64,000 nt of DNA from positions 744,001-808,000 of the forward strand of contig OZ244906.1 in NCBI GenBank assembly GCA_965221655.1, given 5' to 3'. The notes beneath the pieces were generated by a model, which was not told the DNA's origin, ran no database searches, and saw only the letters and a program-made list of their open reading frames with translations. This DNA is from Bin107 sp965221655 (GTDB lineage Bacteria; UBA8248). Made by a program: the position numbers and the translations under genes. Each line of letters begins with the position of its first letter. Positions within the stretch are counted from its first letter, which is position 1. Of the stretch, positions 52,236-61,882 are shown piece after piece.

Positions 52236-53252
52236 TCACCTTTGGCCTTGCCGGACTTTCGGGAACACCTCCTCGGCTATCATCTGCATCGTGTCCAGGA
52301 CGAGAGACTGCGGCATGCCCGGCCACTGAATGCTCATGATGAGATGATTGATGCCCAGGTCGGCCAATTCCAGAATGCTTTCGGCCACTTCGTCCGGCGA
52401 GCCGAGGATAAAACGATCCCGCAACAAATCATCGAACTGCTGCCCCAGGTCGTCGTCTCCCTCGGGCATGGCTTTATCCTGCCCCCAACTGTGGTATTCC
52501 CGGTATTTTATCTCGAGGTAGGGTTTGCTCAGGCGGATGGCTTCCGCGCGGTCCTTCGCGACGAAAACCTCGCGCCGCATAGGGAACTCCGCGGGAAAAG
52601 GCTTGCCCAGCTCGTCGAGCGTCTGGCGGTAGAGCGCAATTTGGCGCTTTGTCGTATCGATGCGGTTATGCGGGTTCACGTAGTAGCAATCGGCCAGCCT
52701 GGCCGCACGGCGTATGCCTGCGTCGCTGTTCGCTCCAATCCAGATGGGGGGATGCGGTCTCTGGACGGGCTTGAGGGGACATGAGGCCTCATGCAATTCG
52801 AAATGAGAGCCCTTCATCGAGACTTTTTCCTCGGACCAAAGCCTTTTGATGGCCTCCAGGTTCTCTTCGAGGCGCTTCACCCGCTCTCTCTGTGTCGTGC
52901 CGAACCCTTTGAACTCCACTTCCCGGTAACCGAGGCCGGCGCCGAAAATGAGTTTTCCGCCCGACATCACGTCAATGGTCGCCAACTGCTCGGCCATATC
53001 CATCGGTTTGTGAAGAGACAACAGCACGATACCGGCATTGAGGCGCAGCGTCGGGGCTTCTGCGTTGATGCGCGCCAGAAAGGGCAACTGCTGAAAATCC
53101 TGAAGGGGATACGCGCTGTAGTGATTCCCCTTGGTAATCGATACGTACCCCAACTCTTCCGCTCTTCTCGCCTGCTCCATGAGTTCCCCGAAGCGAGACT
53201 GCATATCGTCCTCGAGCGTGAATTGCCCCCTGAGCATCAAGCCGAATTGCAT
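52236..53252 (-). CDS. LLM class flavin-dependent oxidoreductase
   Basis: A 338-residue luciferase-like TIM-barrel protein. The N-terminus MQFGLMLRGQF and the segment LAEQLATIDVMSGGKLIFGAGLGYREVEF are typical of F420- or FMN-dependent members. The PPIWIGANSDAGIRRAARLAD stretch is the second signature. The 5' gene is secA, 124 bp upstream on the same strand. It is likely co-transcribed with the MmgE/PrpD gene. The substrate is not deducible. Confidence 0.88.
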   Translation of the reverse strand: MQFGLMLRGQFTLEDDMQSRFGELMEQARRAEELGYVSITKGNHYSAYPLQDFQQLPFLARINAEAPTLRLNAGIVLLSLHKPMDMAEQLATIDVMSGGKLIFGAGLGYREVEFKGFGTTQRERVKRLEENLEAIKRLWSEEKVSMKGSHFELHEASCPLKPVQRPHPPIWIGANSDAGIRRAARLADCYYVNPHNRIDTTKRQIALYRQTLDELGKPFPAEFPMRREVFVAKDRAEAIRLSKPYLEIKYREYHSWGQDKAMPEGDDDLGQQFDDLLRDRFILGSPDEVAESILELADLGINHLIMSIQWPGMPQSLVLDTMQMIAEEVFPKVRQGQR

Positions 53253-53375
53253 GTGTATCCTTTCTGGTCAGGAAATTTCTTCATTTCGTGTCCGACGATC
53301 GAGTCGGCAGGGCGACAACAAGGTCTGCTTTCACGGAAACGGGCTGTGGGGATGTTCTTCCAACCCCGTTCAGCG

Positions 53376-56192
53376 TCATGACTTTCCGCAGCAATGCTTG
53401 TATTTCTTCCCGCTGCCGCAGGGACACGGCTCGTTGCGGCCTATCTTGGGAGTGGTCCGTTTTACGGGGGTGGTCGTCTGAATCGCCTCCCCGGCAGGGT
53501 CGTCTCCGAACCCCGAAGCGTCCGCATGGGAGAAGACCATTGCTTGCTCATGTTGGGCCTCTTCGAGTGCGACATCTTCATCCGACACGTCGAGGCGGTA
53601 CATGTACAGAACCGTATCCGCCTCGATTCTCGCGGTCATCGTCTCGAACATGTTGAAGGCTTCTTTTTTGTATTCGTTCAGGGGGTTTACCTGCGCGTAG
53701 CCCCGGAGCCCGATTCCCTCCTTGAGTTGCTCAATGTTGCTCAGATGGTCCTTCCACTGGGTATCCAGAATCTGGATGTAAATGAGCCTGGCAAGTGCCG
53801 CGATGTTTTCGGAGTCGAAATCCCTATACTTCTCGTCCAGAACACTCCGTATGAGAGCTTGCGCCTTCTCGATGACGTCTTCTCTTAGCTCCTCTTCTAT
53901 GTCCACGACGACGGGTTCCGAGGTCGAGAAGAAGACCTTTTGGCCTTCAATCGTTGCGGGGATGCCGTACTGGCTCTCGAAGGCGCCGGCGAATGCCTCC
54001 AAATCCCAATCGTCGAAATGCTCCGATTCCGGCAAATGGGCGTCGACGATGGAATCCAATATGTCCGATGCGAATTCCTTGATTTGCTCGAGCACGTCGG
54101 CAGCTTCCAGGATTTCTCGCCGCATCGAATAGATAACTTCGCGTTGCTTGTTCATCACGTCGTCGTATTCGAGAAGGTGTTTTCTCATTTCGAAGTGGTG
54201 GGCTTCGACGCGCTTCTGGGCGTTTTCGATGGAGCGCGTCACCATCCTGGCCTCAATGGGCACCCCCTCTTCCATCCCGAGTCTTTCCATCAAACCCTTG
54301 ATTCTTTCAGAGCCGAAAATGCGCAACAAATCGTCTTCGAGCGAAAGGAAAAAGCGCGAACTCCCCGGGTCTCCCTGCCTGCCCGAGCGGCCACGGAGTT
54401 GGTTGTCTATGCGACGGCTTTCATGTCGTTCGGTGCCCAGCACATGAAGACCGCCCAAGGCGACGACCTCTCCGTGTTCGGCTTCGCAAGACGCCTGAAA
54501 GTCCCGCAACGCCGCTTCATATTCGGGGCCTTCATTGATTTTCGCTTTAGAGGCGGCGAGAAATTCCGGATTGCCGCCAAGGAGGATGTCCGTTCCGCGG
54601 CCCGCCATGTTCGTGGAGATGGTGACGGCACCCTTGCGACCCGCCTGGGCGATAATTTCCGCCTCCTTGCCGTGGTTCTTCGCGTTGAGGACGTGATGCG
54701 GAATGCGTCTTCTTTTGAGAAGCGAGGAGAGTCTTTCGCTCTTCTCAATATTGATCGTACCGACCAATACGGGTCTGCCGCTCTTGTGGCATTCGAAGAT
54801 CTCATCCACGACGGCGTCTGTTTTTTCTCGCTCCGTGCGATAGACGACGTCGGGATGTTCGTGGCGAATCAAATCACGGTTCGTCGGCACGATGGCCACG
54901 TCTATTTTGTAGGTTGAATTGAACTCGGCCGCCTCGGTATCCGCCGTGCCTGTCATGCCCGCCAATTTTTTGTAGAGCCTGAAGTAATTTTGAAAGGTGA
55001 TGGTCGCCAGGGTCACGTTCTCTTCTTGAATCCTCACCCCTTCTTTTGCTTCCAGAGCCTGGTGCAAGCCGTCGCTGAAGCGTCTGCCGGGCATCATGCG
55101 TCCAGTGAATTCGTCGACGATAACGACTTCCCCGTCCTTCACGACGTAATCGATGTCCTTGGTGAAGAGAACGTGCGCCTTGAGTGCCTGCTCCACGTGG
55201 TGCAGCACCGCGATGCTGTTCATGTCGTACAAACTCTGGTTGTTCGCAAGGATGCCCGAGCGACGCAGAAGCCTTTCGGCTTCATGGCCGCCTGCTTCCT
55301 TCAGGTTTACGGTTCTGCTCTTCTCGTCGACGATCAAGTACTCGTATTTTTTCTTGCTGACGATATCTTTGCCGCCTTCGACGTATCCGTCGTCTTCCGC
55401 CTCTTCTTCCACCACGCCTCGCTGTTCTTTCAGCAGAGGGTGTATCACGCGGTTGACGACACCGTACATGCGCGTGGCTTCATCCGCAGGTCCGCTGATA
55501 ATCAGGGGAGTCCTGGCCTCGTCGATGAGTATGCTGTCCACCTCGTCCACGATGGCGTAATTCAACTCGCGCATGACGCAGCTGCCGGGCTCGAACTTCA
55601 TGTTGTCCCGTAAATAATCGAAACCGAACTCGTTGTTGGTTCCATAGGTGATGTCACAGGCATAGGCACGGCGACGCGCATCGTCGTCCATCCCGTGCTG
55701 AATACACCCCACACTCAGGCCGAGCGCCCTGTAGAGGCGACCCATCCACTCCGAATCGCGGCTCGCGAGGTAATCGTTCACCGTCACGATGTGGACGCCC
55801 TTGCCTTCCAGAGCGTTCAGATACGCTGCAAGCGTGGCAACGAGGGTCTTGCCTTCCCCGGTTTTCATCTCGGAAATTTTTCCGCTGTGGAGAATGACTC
55901 CCCCGATGAGCTGGACGTCGAAATGCCGCATTTGGAGGTGGCGACGGCCCGCTTCACGCACCAGAGCGAACGCTTCCGGCAAAATGTCGTCCAGCGTCTC
56001 GCCTGCGATGAGCCGCGCCCGGAAACCTTCCGTCTCCTCACGCATCTGCTCGTCGGTCATCTGCGAAACGCGGGGTTCGAGGGAATTAATTTCTTCGACT
56101 ATCGGCTGTATCTTCTTGATTAGGCGGTCGTTCGCCGTTCCAAACACGGACTGCAAAACCGACATGCCTGATTGGAGAACCGAACCTAACAT
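53376..56192 (-). CDS. secA: Preprotein translocase ATPase SecA
   Basis: The 938-residue motor of Sec export. The Walker A motif is MKTGEGKT near 110, and the DEAD-like VDEVDSILIDEARTP is near 215. The preprotein-binding domain lies at about 230-370, NBD2 near 410-610 with MAGRGTDI, and the helical scaffold follows. The C-terminal linker ends in CPCGSGKKYKHCCG, the SecB- and lipid-binding zinc motif. ATG 56192 follows GGAG. It is flanked by an M23 peptidase gene. Confidence 0.97.
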   Translation of the reverse strand: MLGSVLQSGMSVLQSVFGTANDRLIKKIQPIVEEINSLEPRVSQMTDEQMREETEGFRARLIAGETLDDILPEAFALVREAGRRHLQMRHFDVQLIGGVILHSGKISEMKTGEGKTLVATLAAYLNALEGKGVHIVTVNDYLASRDSEWMGRLYRALGLSVGCIQHGMDDDARRRAYACDITYGTNNEFGFDYLRDNMKFEPGSCVMRELNYAIVDEVDSILIDEARTPLIISGPADEATRMYGVVNRVIHPLLKEQRGVVEEEAEDDGYVEGGKDIVSKKKYEYLIVDEKSRTVNLKEAGGHEAERLLRRSGILANNQSLYDMNSIAVLHHVEQALKAHVLFTKDIDYVVKDGEVVIVDEFTGRMMPGRRFSDGLHQALEAKEGVRIQEENVTLATITFQNYFRLYKKLAGMTGTADTEAAEFNSTYKIDVAIVPTNRDLIRHEHPDVVYRTEREKTDAVVDEIFECHKSGRPVLVGTINIEKSERLSSLLKRRRIPHHVLNAKNHGKEAEIIAQAGRKGAVTISTNMAGRGTDILLGGNPEFLAASKAKINEGPEYEAALRDFQASCEAEHGEVVALGGLHVLGTERHESRRIDNQLRGRSGRQGDPGSSRFFLSLEDDLLRIFGSERIKGLMERLGMEEGVPIEARMVTRSIENAQKRVEAHHFEMRKHLLEYDDVMNKQREVIYSMRREILEAADVLEQIKEFASDILDSIVDAHLPESEHFDDWDLEAFAGAFESQYGIPATIEGQKVFFSTSEPVVVDIEEELREDVIEKAQALIRSVLDEKYRDFDSENIAALARLIYIQILDTQWKDHLSNIEQLKEGIGLRGYAQVNPLNEYKKEAFNMFETMTARIEADTVLYMYRLDVSDEDVALEEAQHEQAMVFSHADASGFGDDPAGEAIQTTTPVKRTTPKIGRNEPCPCGSGKKYKHCCGKS

Positions 56193-56306
56193 TCATCGCT
56201 CCACTTGGATCGATAGGTACGAATCCGTCGCCACGCGCAAACTAGGTTATCACGGAGTGCGGAGGAGAAAAAGCAAGTTGTGTCGAGGGCGGTAAGAGAT
56301 ATTGCG

Positions 56307-57212
56307 TTATTCTACGATGTATAGCCTGGGGTTGACCGCGACTCCGTTTATCCGAACCTCGTAATGAAGGTGTGGACCGGTGGAGCGGCCCGTGGAGCCC
56401 ACTTTTGCGATGACGTCGCCTCTTCTTACGCGCTGACCGGCTTTTACCAAATTCACGCTGTTGTGCCCGAATTTGGTGGCGATACCCTGCATGTGCCGGA
56501 TTTCGAGAACCTTTCCATACCCCCCTTGCCTTCCGACCCTGACGACGACGCCATCCGCGGGAGCGAAAATGGGAGTCCCTTCTCTTGCGACGATATCGAT
56601 TCCGGCGTGAAATTCCCTGCGATTCGTAAACGGAGAAATCCTGTGCCCGAAGCTCGACGACAACCATCCCTTGACGGGCCATATCGAAGGCGTGTGGGCC
56701 AACAATACGCCCCTGTCCCGAAACGCCCGCAACAACTCCTGGAACGCGGTCTCCTGCCCCGCGGTGCGTTTTTCGATATCCTGAAACCGTCGATTCAACC
56801 TGCGTACAAACCTTTGTTCGGATGCGGTGAGTTTTTCCAGGTTTTCGGGCAATGCGTCTTTCGAGATGCCTCCCACTCCCAGAGCGTTCTTGCGTTTGTC
56901 CGGCTTGAGAGACGCCATGATGCGGAGTTGCTCCTCGAGTCGTCGGAGCCCTATGAGATTATCGTCGAGGACACGAAGTTTCGCCTCGAATTTTTCGATA
57001 AGCTCCTTTTGGGCTCGGCTTTGCTCCTCGAGAGGTAGAAGCTCCGCTACGTGTTGCGCCAATAGATTTCTTTCGTTGAAGAAATAAAGCCCCGAGCCGA
57101 CGAAAAAGAGAAAGACGGTGAGCGTCGTCAGCAGCACCCGTCTTGTAACGCTGAAGCGCCGGGTACCGCTCGAGTTGCTCGGTATCACCATGATGGTGTA
57201 TTTCTTGCCCAC
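56307..57212 (-). CDS. M23 family metallopeptidase, membrane-anchored
   Basis: A 301-residue protein: cytoplasmic start, one transmembrane helix at about 30-50, a coiled-coil region at about 60-160, then a LytM domain at about 175-301. The zinc motifs are intact: FHAGIDI, FGHNS and GPHLHYEV. It should therefore be an active cross-link endopeptidase, unlike the lipoprotein at 24565. I chose GTG 57212, which follows GGGAG and gives VGKKYTIMVIPSNSS, typical of the family; a TTG 14 codons upstream is the alternative. Confidence 0.88.
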   Translation of the reverse strand: MGKKYTIMVIPSNSSGTRRFSVTRRVLLTTLTVFLFFVGSGLYFFNERNLLAQHVAELLPLEEQSRAQKELIEKFEAKLRVLDDNLIGLRRLEEQLRIMASLKPDKRKNALGVGGISKDALPENLEKLTASEQRFVRRLNRRFQDIEKRTAGQETAFQELLRAFRDRGVLLAHTPSIWPVKGWLSSSFGHRISPFTNRREFHAGIDIVAREGTPIFAPADGVVVRVGRQGGYGKVLEIRHMQGIATKFGHNSVNLVKAGQRVRRGDVIAKVGSTGRSTGPHLHYEVRINGVAVNPRLYIVE

Positions 57213-57379
57213 GGCAAACGTCTCCCGGCAACTTTCTGGAAAATGGTTTCCCAAGGGATTCAGTTCACTTTCGCCGTTGCTCGATTATGGCAAGATACCA
57301 AGACAAGCAACCCGAATCAACCGATTCGTCAGAAAACACAACTCTTTCCCTGGATGCTGCATATACAACAGAACCGAAT

Positions 57380-58204
57380 TCAGTGCATCACTTCGCCCGA
57401 GTCGACCAGAATCGCCTGACCCGTAATTGTTTTTGCGTCATCACTCGCCAGGAACGCAACCGTGCGCCCGATGTCTTCGGGTGATTGTTCGAGCCCCAAA
57501 GGCGTCTGCTCCACGAAATGGTCGAAGACTTCTCTCGTCGTTTTCCCCTCAAAGTGCGCGAATTTTTTTCTGAATTGCGTCGCCAGCTCTTCCCACATTG
57601 CACTCCAAATCAGACCCGGACAAACTGCGTTGACCGTGATGCCTTCGCGTGCAACTTCTCTGGCAAGCGCTTGGGTGAAAATGATTACCGCCGCCTTGCT
57701 GGCACTGTAATGCGGCATGGTTTCGCGCCCGGTGCGCCCGGCGCGCGAGGAAATGTTGATCACCCGGCCCCAGTTCTTACCCTTCATCTTCTCCAGTGCG
57801 GCCCGGCAGAGCAGAAAAACTCCCTTCACGTTGACGTCATACGCGGCGTCCCAATCGTCTTCATTGACGTCGGACAACGGCATGCCGAGCTTGAAATCCG
57901 CCCCGCCGATGACGCCGGCGTTGTTCACAACGATGTCGATGCTTCCCAAATCTTCGGTTGTTGCTTCTACGACCTCTCTGCACTGGCGGTCGTCCGTTAC
58001 GTCGAGGACATATGGTATGGCCTTTATGTCGAACGAATCCATGGCTTTCGCCGTCGCCTCTGCACCGGCCGACGAGATGTCGGCCAACGCGACATGGGCG
58101 CCTTCTTCCGCCAGACACTGAGCGATGCCGCGCCCTATGCCTCCCCCTGCTCCGGTAATCAGGGCAACCTTTCCCCTCAAGCCGCGGTCTCTGGCCAAGG
58201 GCAT
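57380..58204 (-). CDS. SDR family oxidoreductase
   Basis: A 274-residue classical short-chain dehydrogenase. The dinucleotide loop TGAGGGIGRGIA is near residues 17-28, NNAGVIGG near 93, and the catalytic Ser and Tyr-x-x-x-Lys lie in INISSRAGRTG and HYSASKAA. It is the last gene of the five-gene catabolic operon, starting 3 bp after the CMD gene. A sugar-acid or hydroxyacid substrate fits the neighbours; that is inference. Confidence 0.92.
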   Translation of the reverse strand: MPLARDRGLRGKVALITGAGGGIGRGIAQCLAEEGAHVALADISSAGAEATAKAMDSFDIKAIPYVLDVTDDRQCREVVEATTEDLGSIDIVVNNAGVIGGADFKLGMPLSDVNEDDWDAAYDVNVKGVFLLCRAALEKMKGKNWGRVINISSRAGRTGRETMPHYSASKAAVIIFTQALAREVAREGITVNAVCPGLIWSAMWEELATQFRKKFAHFEGKTTREVFDHFVEQTPLGLEQSPEDIGRTVAFLASDDAKTITGQAILVDSGEVMH

Positions 58205-58207
58205 CGT

Positions 58208-58603
58208 CTATCTCCCGTATCCCGTCATGGCTCCGCCCGCTTCCACCCAGTCCTCAAAAACCTGAAGGCTCTCCAGGACGGCCGGCACCCCTATGTAGGG
58301 CGACATCTGGAAAATCACCTCTATGATTTCCTTGTCCGTCGCCCCGTAGCTTCTCGCAGCCGTGAAGTGGGAACGCATCTGGTTGAAGCGGCCCGTCACG
58401 CATAGAGCCGCCAGGGCACAGAACTCTCTCGTCTTGTGCGGGAGCACGTCTCGGTCATACAGACCTCCATGCACGAAGCGCTGGAACAGCATGGAATACT
58501 CGGGGTCGAGCTTGTTCAATCTACCAAACAGTTTTTCCGTGTATCCTTCTCCGTACTGCGTGTCGCCGCGCTTGATCGCCGGGGGGTAGAATTCCTCGCT
58601 CAT
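58208..58603 (-). CDS. Carboxymuconolactone decarboxylase (CMD) family protein
   Basis: A 131-residue CMD/AhpD-fold protein. The helix RFNQMRSHFTAARSYGATDKEIIEVI carries the conserved His and Glu positions of the decarboxylase group. The CxxC motif of AhpD peroxidases is absent, so redox activity is unlikely. AAGAGGTGACGC precedes ATG 58603. It lies between the FAH and SDR genes of the same operon. Confidence 0.88.
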   Translation of the reverse strand: MSEEFYPPAIKRGDTQYGEGYTEKLFGRLNKLDPEYSMLFQRFVHGGLYDRDVLPHKTREFCALAALCVTGRFNQMRSHFTAARSYGATDKEIIEVIFQMSPYIGVPAVLESLQVFEDWVEAGGAMTGYGR

Positions 58604-58636
58604 GCGTCACCTCTTCTCGGTATGGCTCCTGTAAAT

Positions 58637-59566
58637 CTATTCCGCGTCCACGATTGTGTTGCGCAATCGGCCGAGACCGCCGATTTCCACTTCCACCACA
58701 TCCCCGGGAGCGAGGAAGGAGGGGGTTTCTCGTGCGTAGCCTACGCCGGAAGGCGTACCCGTCAGAAAGACGTCGCCCGCTTCGAGGGTAAAACCTTCTG
58801 AAAGCACCGAAATCATGGAGGGAATGTCGTGAATCATCATGTTGGTGTTCGAATCCTGGCGAGCCTCGCCATTGACCCAACTCCTGACGGGCTGGTTCAT
58901 CGGGTCGCCATAATCTTCCCTGGGAACGATGTACGGCCCAAGCGGGCACGTGCCGTCGAGGGTCTTTCCCTTGAAAATTTGTTTGTGGCGCCTCTGGACG
59001 TCTCTCGCCGAAATGTCGTTCGCGCAACAATAACCGAAGATGCGATCGTACACTTCGTCCCGGGGGATGTTTTTGCCACCCTTGCCGATAACGACGGCGA
59101 TCTCGGCCTCATAATCGAGCTTCTCCGTCACTCCTCGGTGCGCAGGAATGCCCTCGCCGTGTCCGACGAGGGTGTTCTGGGCCTTGGTGAAGAAGATGGG
59201 ATGGTCGAGCTCGACTTTTGTGGTTTGAACGTCTTTTGCTTGCAGGCCTTCGTTTACGTGATCCTGATAGTTGAGCCCCATGCAAAGGACGTGTTTCGGG
59301 GGGCGAGGAATCGGGGCCAGGAAGTGGACGTCATCAGGATGCATGAGAACGGGAGCCAGCTCCTCTGCCCTTGCCTCGGCCTGCGCGACCAGTTCGCGAA
59401 GCGCAGGGCCGTGCGCATCCCAAGCCTTTATGACCTCCAGCATGCTGCCGAGTGCCAACTCTCTCTTTCCCAAAATTCCCGCCAACCGCGATAGGTGAGC
59501 AATTTTTTCGCCCACGTACACGCCTACCCTGGGAAGCCCTCTGTAATCGTAGGACAATAGTTTCAT
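58637..59566 (-). CDS. Fumarylacetoacetate hydrolase (FAH) family protein
   Basis: A 309-residue FAH-fold enzyme acting on 2-keto or beta-diketo acids. The metal ligands are seen in LDYEAEIAVVIGKGGKNIP and in the loop DDVHFLAPIPRPPKHVLCMGLNY-type region. The end has TGTPSGVGYARETP, the FAH signature. ATG 59566 follows GGGAGATACGC. With the dehydratase and the SDR around it, cleavage of a diketo-deoxy acid is a reasonable guess. Confidence 0.92.
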   Translation of the reverse strand: MKLLSYDYRGLPRVGVYVGEKIAHLSRLAGILGKRELALGSMLEVIKAWDAHGPALRELVAQAEARAEELAPVLMHPDDVHFLAPIPRPPKHVLCMGLNYQDHVNEGLQAKDVQTTKVELDHPIFFTKAQNTLVGHGEGIPAHRGVTEKLDYEAEIAVVIGKGGKNIPRDEVYDRIFGYCCANDISARDVQRRHKQIFKGKTLDGTCPLGPYIVPREDYGDPMNQPVRSWVNGEARQDSNTNMMIHDIPSMISVLSEGFTLEAGDVFLTGTPSGVGYARETPSFLAPGDVVEVEIGGLGRLRNTIVDAE

Positions 59567-59606
59567 GCGTATCTCCCGCTCTTCGTAACGCGTAATCTGT
59601 GGAAAT

Positions 59607-60695
59607 TCAGGAAACCCTGTAGCGCTCTATCGCATCCGGTGTGAATTCCACTCCGTGACCGGGTGTTTCCGGCACCTCGATGCATCCATCCTGGACGGAA
59701 AAATCTTGCGTGAGATCGCCGGGCGAGAAAAACTCCATGTATTCAACCATATAGCCCCTTGGTGTTGCGCCTACGAGGCTGACCGACAATTCATGGGCCA
59801 GATGACTACTGAGAGAAATATTGAAAGCATCGGCCAGGTGCGCAATCTTGATGAACTCGGTCACACCTCCGCACCGGCAAACGTCGGGTTGCAAAAACCC
59901 CACCGCCCGGCGTTCGCATATTTCCCGAAACCCCCAGCGCATATAGGCGTTCTCGCCCGCTGCGGTAGGCACCATGCTCTTCTCGGCCACTTCGGCGAGA
60001 TCATCGACACAATCGGCCAGTACGGGTTCTTCGAACCATGCGACACCATATTCCGCCAGCATGGAGGAGACCTCAACCGCCTCTCGTACGTTGTAATTCT
60101 GGTTCGCATCGCAAAAGAGAATAAAATCTTCCCCCATGTTCTGCCGGAGAAATGCAATGCGCTCCCGATCGCGCGCGGTGCCAATTTTGAATTTGTAGCC
60201 TCTCATCCCGAGCGCGGCGGCCTCCTGGGCTTCTTCAAGCAACTCGGCATCGGAGAGAGTATGCCAGCCGCCGCTGCCGTATACGGGCACTTTTTGGCGG
60301 AATCCACCCATAAGGCGATGCAGCGGCAAACCCGCCACCTTCGCCACGACGTCCCAACAGGCAATGTCCACAGCAGAGAGAGAATACAGGCCCAAGCCTC
60401 CTCGCATTCTCGCCTTGTTCGGTGCCCACATGCGGTTCCACAAAAATTCAGGGGCCAGGGCGTCCTGCCCCGTCACCAGCGGTGCCAGTTCTTTTTCGAT
60501 GTAGGGCAACATCGCCGCCCCACCCTCTCCGCCCAGGCCCATCGTAAAGCCCGTGCCGGTTGGACCGCCTTCGATGTGAAGATGAACCACGATAACGTCG
60601 AGGTGGGTATAGACGCCCAGTGCGCTTTGGAACGTTTTCTTAAGAGGCACCTTGAGGGAGATTGGCTCCAGGGAGCGAATCATTAACTTTTCCAT
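59607..60695 (-). CDS. Mandelate racemase / muconate lactonizing enzyme family protein
   Basis: A 362-residue enolase-superfamily enzyme. The KxK motif is YKFKIG near residue 165. The three acidic metal ligands lie in DANQNY, FEEP and AAGEN. The catalytic His is in SSHLAHE near 310. This set is that of the mandelate racemase subgroup, which includes many acid-sugar dehydratases. ATG 60695 follows GCGGGAG; the longer frame from 60935 overlaps the upstream gene. It starts 11 bp after the acyl-CoA dehydrogenase. Confidence 0.9.
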   Translation of the reverse strand: MEKLMIRSLEPISLKVPLKKTFQSALGVYTHLDVIVVHLHIEGGPTGTGFTMGLGGEGGAAMLPYIEKELAPLVTGQDALAPEFLWNRMWAPNKARMRGGLGLYSLSAVDIACWDVVAKVAGLPLHRLMGGFRQKVPVYGSGGWHTLSDAELLEEAQEAAALGMRGYKFKIGTARDRERIAFLRQNMGEDFILFCDANQNYNVREAVEVSSMLAEYGVAWFEEPVLADCVDDLAEVAEKSMVPTAAGENAYMRWGFREICERRAVGFLQPDVCRCGGVTEFIKIAHLADAFNISLSSHLAHELSVSLVGATPRGYMVEYMEFFSPGDLTQDFSVQDGCIEVPETPGHGVEFTPDAIERYRVS

Positions 60696-60706
60696 GGGAC
60701 TCCCGC

Positions 60707-61882
60707 CTACAGATGGGGCATGGAACGAATCCGCATGGCCTGGTTCGTTCCGTCGGAATGCAAGAAACTGGTCACGTCTCTCAAGTATTTCTCCATCGGC
60801 GCGTCCGTCATGTAGCCGGTGCCGCCCCAGACTTCCAGTGCCCGCGTTGCAATCCGGTATGACGACTCGGAGACAAAACACTTGGTCATGAAACCCATTT
60901 TGGGGTCGTAGAGATCCGGCTGGCCCGCCGTCCATGCTGCGTAATGGAGCAGGTGCTTGCTCGCCTCATACTCCGCAAAACAATCCGCCAGCATGAAGCC
61001 GACCGCCTGATGTTCGATGATTGGTTTTCCGCCCTGCACGCGGCTGTGCGCGTGTGCCAGGGCATCTTCATAAGACGCCCTGGCGGTGCCGAGCACCGTG
61101 GCGGCAGCCTCTATGTTCGAACCCGGCACGAAATTGCGTCGCGCCGCCATGGCCTGGTTCACCACGCTGATGCGGTTTTCATCCGGCACCCGACAGTTCT
61201 CGAAAATCAACTCGGCGTTCAAGGAGAGGCGCTGCCCCATCTTGTCGTGTATTTTTCCGTAGCGAAAACCTTCCATGTCGGGCGTTATGAGAAAATACGT
61301 CAAACCCTCGGACACTCCTTTCGTCTTGTCCGTTCTCATGGCCACGATGCAGAGCTTCGCAATTCCACCATTGCTGATGTATCGCTTCTTTCCGTTTGCG
61401 ACCCAATGGTCTCCGTCGCGAACCGCCGTCGTCCGCACGCCTGCGTCGGGGCTGTCGTAGGGGATAATGTTGTCCGAACCGCCGGACTCTTCGGTCATCC
61501 CGACGGCCAGGTGGAAATGGTGATCTTCAAGAAACGACTTCAGGTAGCGCTCCCTTTGACCTTCGTTCGTCAACCTCTCGAACAGGTGGGTAATCTTCCA
61601 TGTTTGGTCGAAGGTGACGGCCGTTCCCAAATCGCCCCAGGCAAGCTCCTCGCCCACGATGCACAACGTGAGGACGTCACAACCCCTCCCCCCCATCTCC
61701 TTGGGAAGCGCGAGCGTTCTCAAGCCCAGCTTGCTTCCCTTCTCCAAAACATCCCAGGGAAAGCGCTTCATCGGGTCGGGTTCTCGGTCCAGTGCAGCGG
61801 CAACGGGGCGAATTTCCTGCTCGGCGAATTCGTGTGCCGTTTTCTGTAGTTCTTTCTGCTCGGGGGTAAGAGTGAAATCCAT
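60707..61882 (-). CDS. Acyl-CoA dehydrogenase family protein
   Basis: A 391-residue flavoprotein. The N-terminal helical domain, the beta domain with VGMTEESGGSDN near 136, and the C-terminal helices with EVWGGTGYMTDAPMEKYLRDV near 350 are all present. The position of the usual catalytic Glu (YEGT) reads HSDGT, so Asp replaces Glu; some acyl-CoA dehydrogenases keep the base elsewhere. It is the first gene of the operon; a promoter candidate lies about 90 bp upstream. Confidence 0.9.
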   Translation of the reverse strand: MDFTLTPEQKELQKTAHEFAEQEIRPVAAALDREPDPMKRFPWDVLEKGSKLGLRTLALPKEMGGRGCDVLTLCIVGEELAWGDLGTAVTFDQTWKITHLFERLTNEGQRERYLKSFLEDHHFHLAVGMTEESGGSDNIIPYDSPDAGVRTTAVRDGDHWVANGKKRYISNGGIAKLCIVAMRTDKTKGVSEGLTYFLITPDMEGFRYGKIHDKMGQRLSLNAELIFENCRVPDENRISVVNQAMAARRNFVPGSNIEAAATVLGTARASYEDALAHAHSRVQGGKPIIEHQAVGFMLADCFAEYEASKHLLHYAAWTAGQPDLYDPKMGFMTKCFVSESSYRIATRALEVWGGTGYMTDAPMEKYLRDVTSFLHSDGTNQAMRIRSMPHL

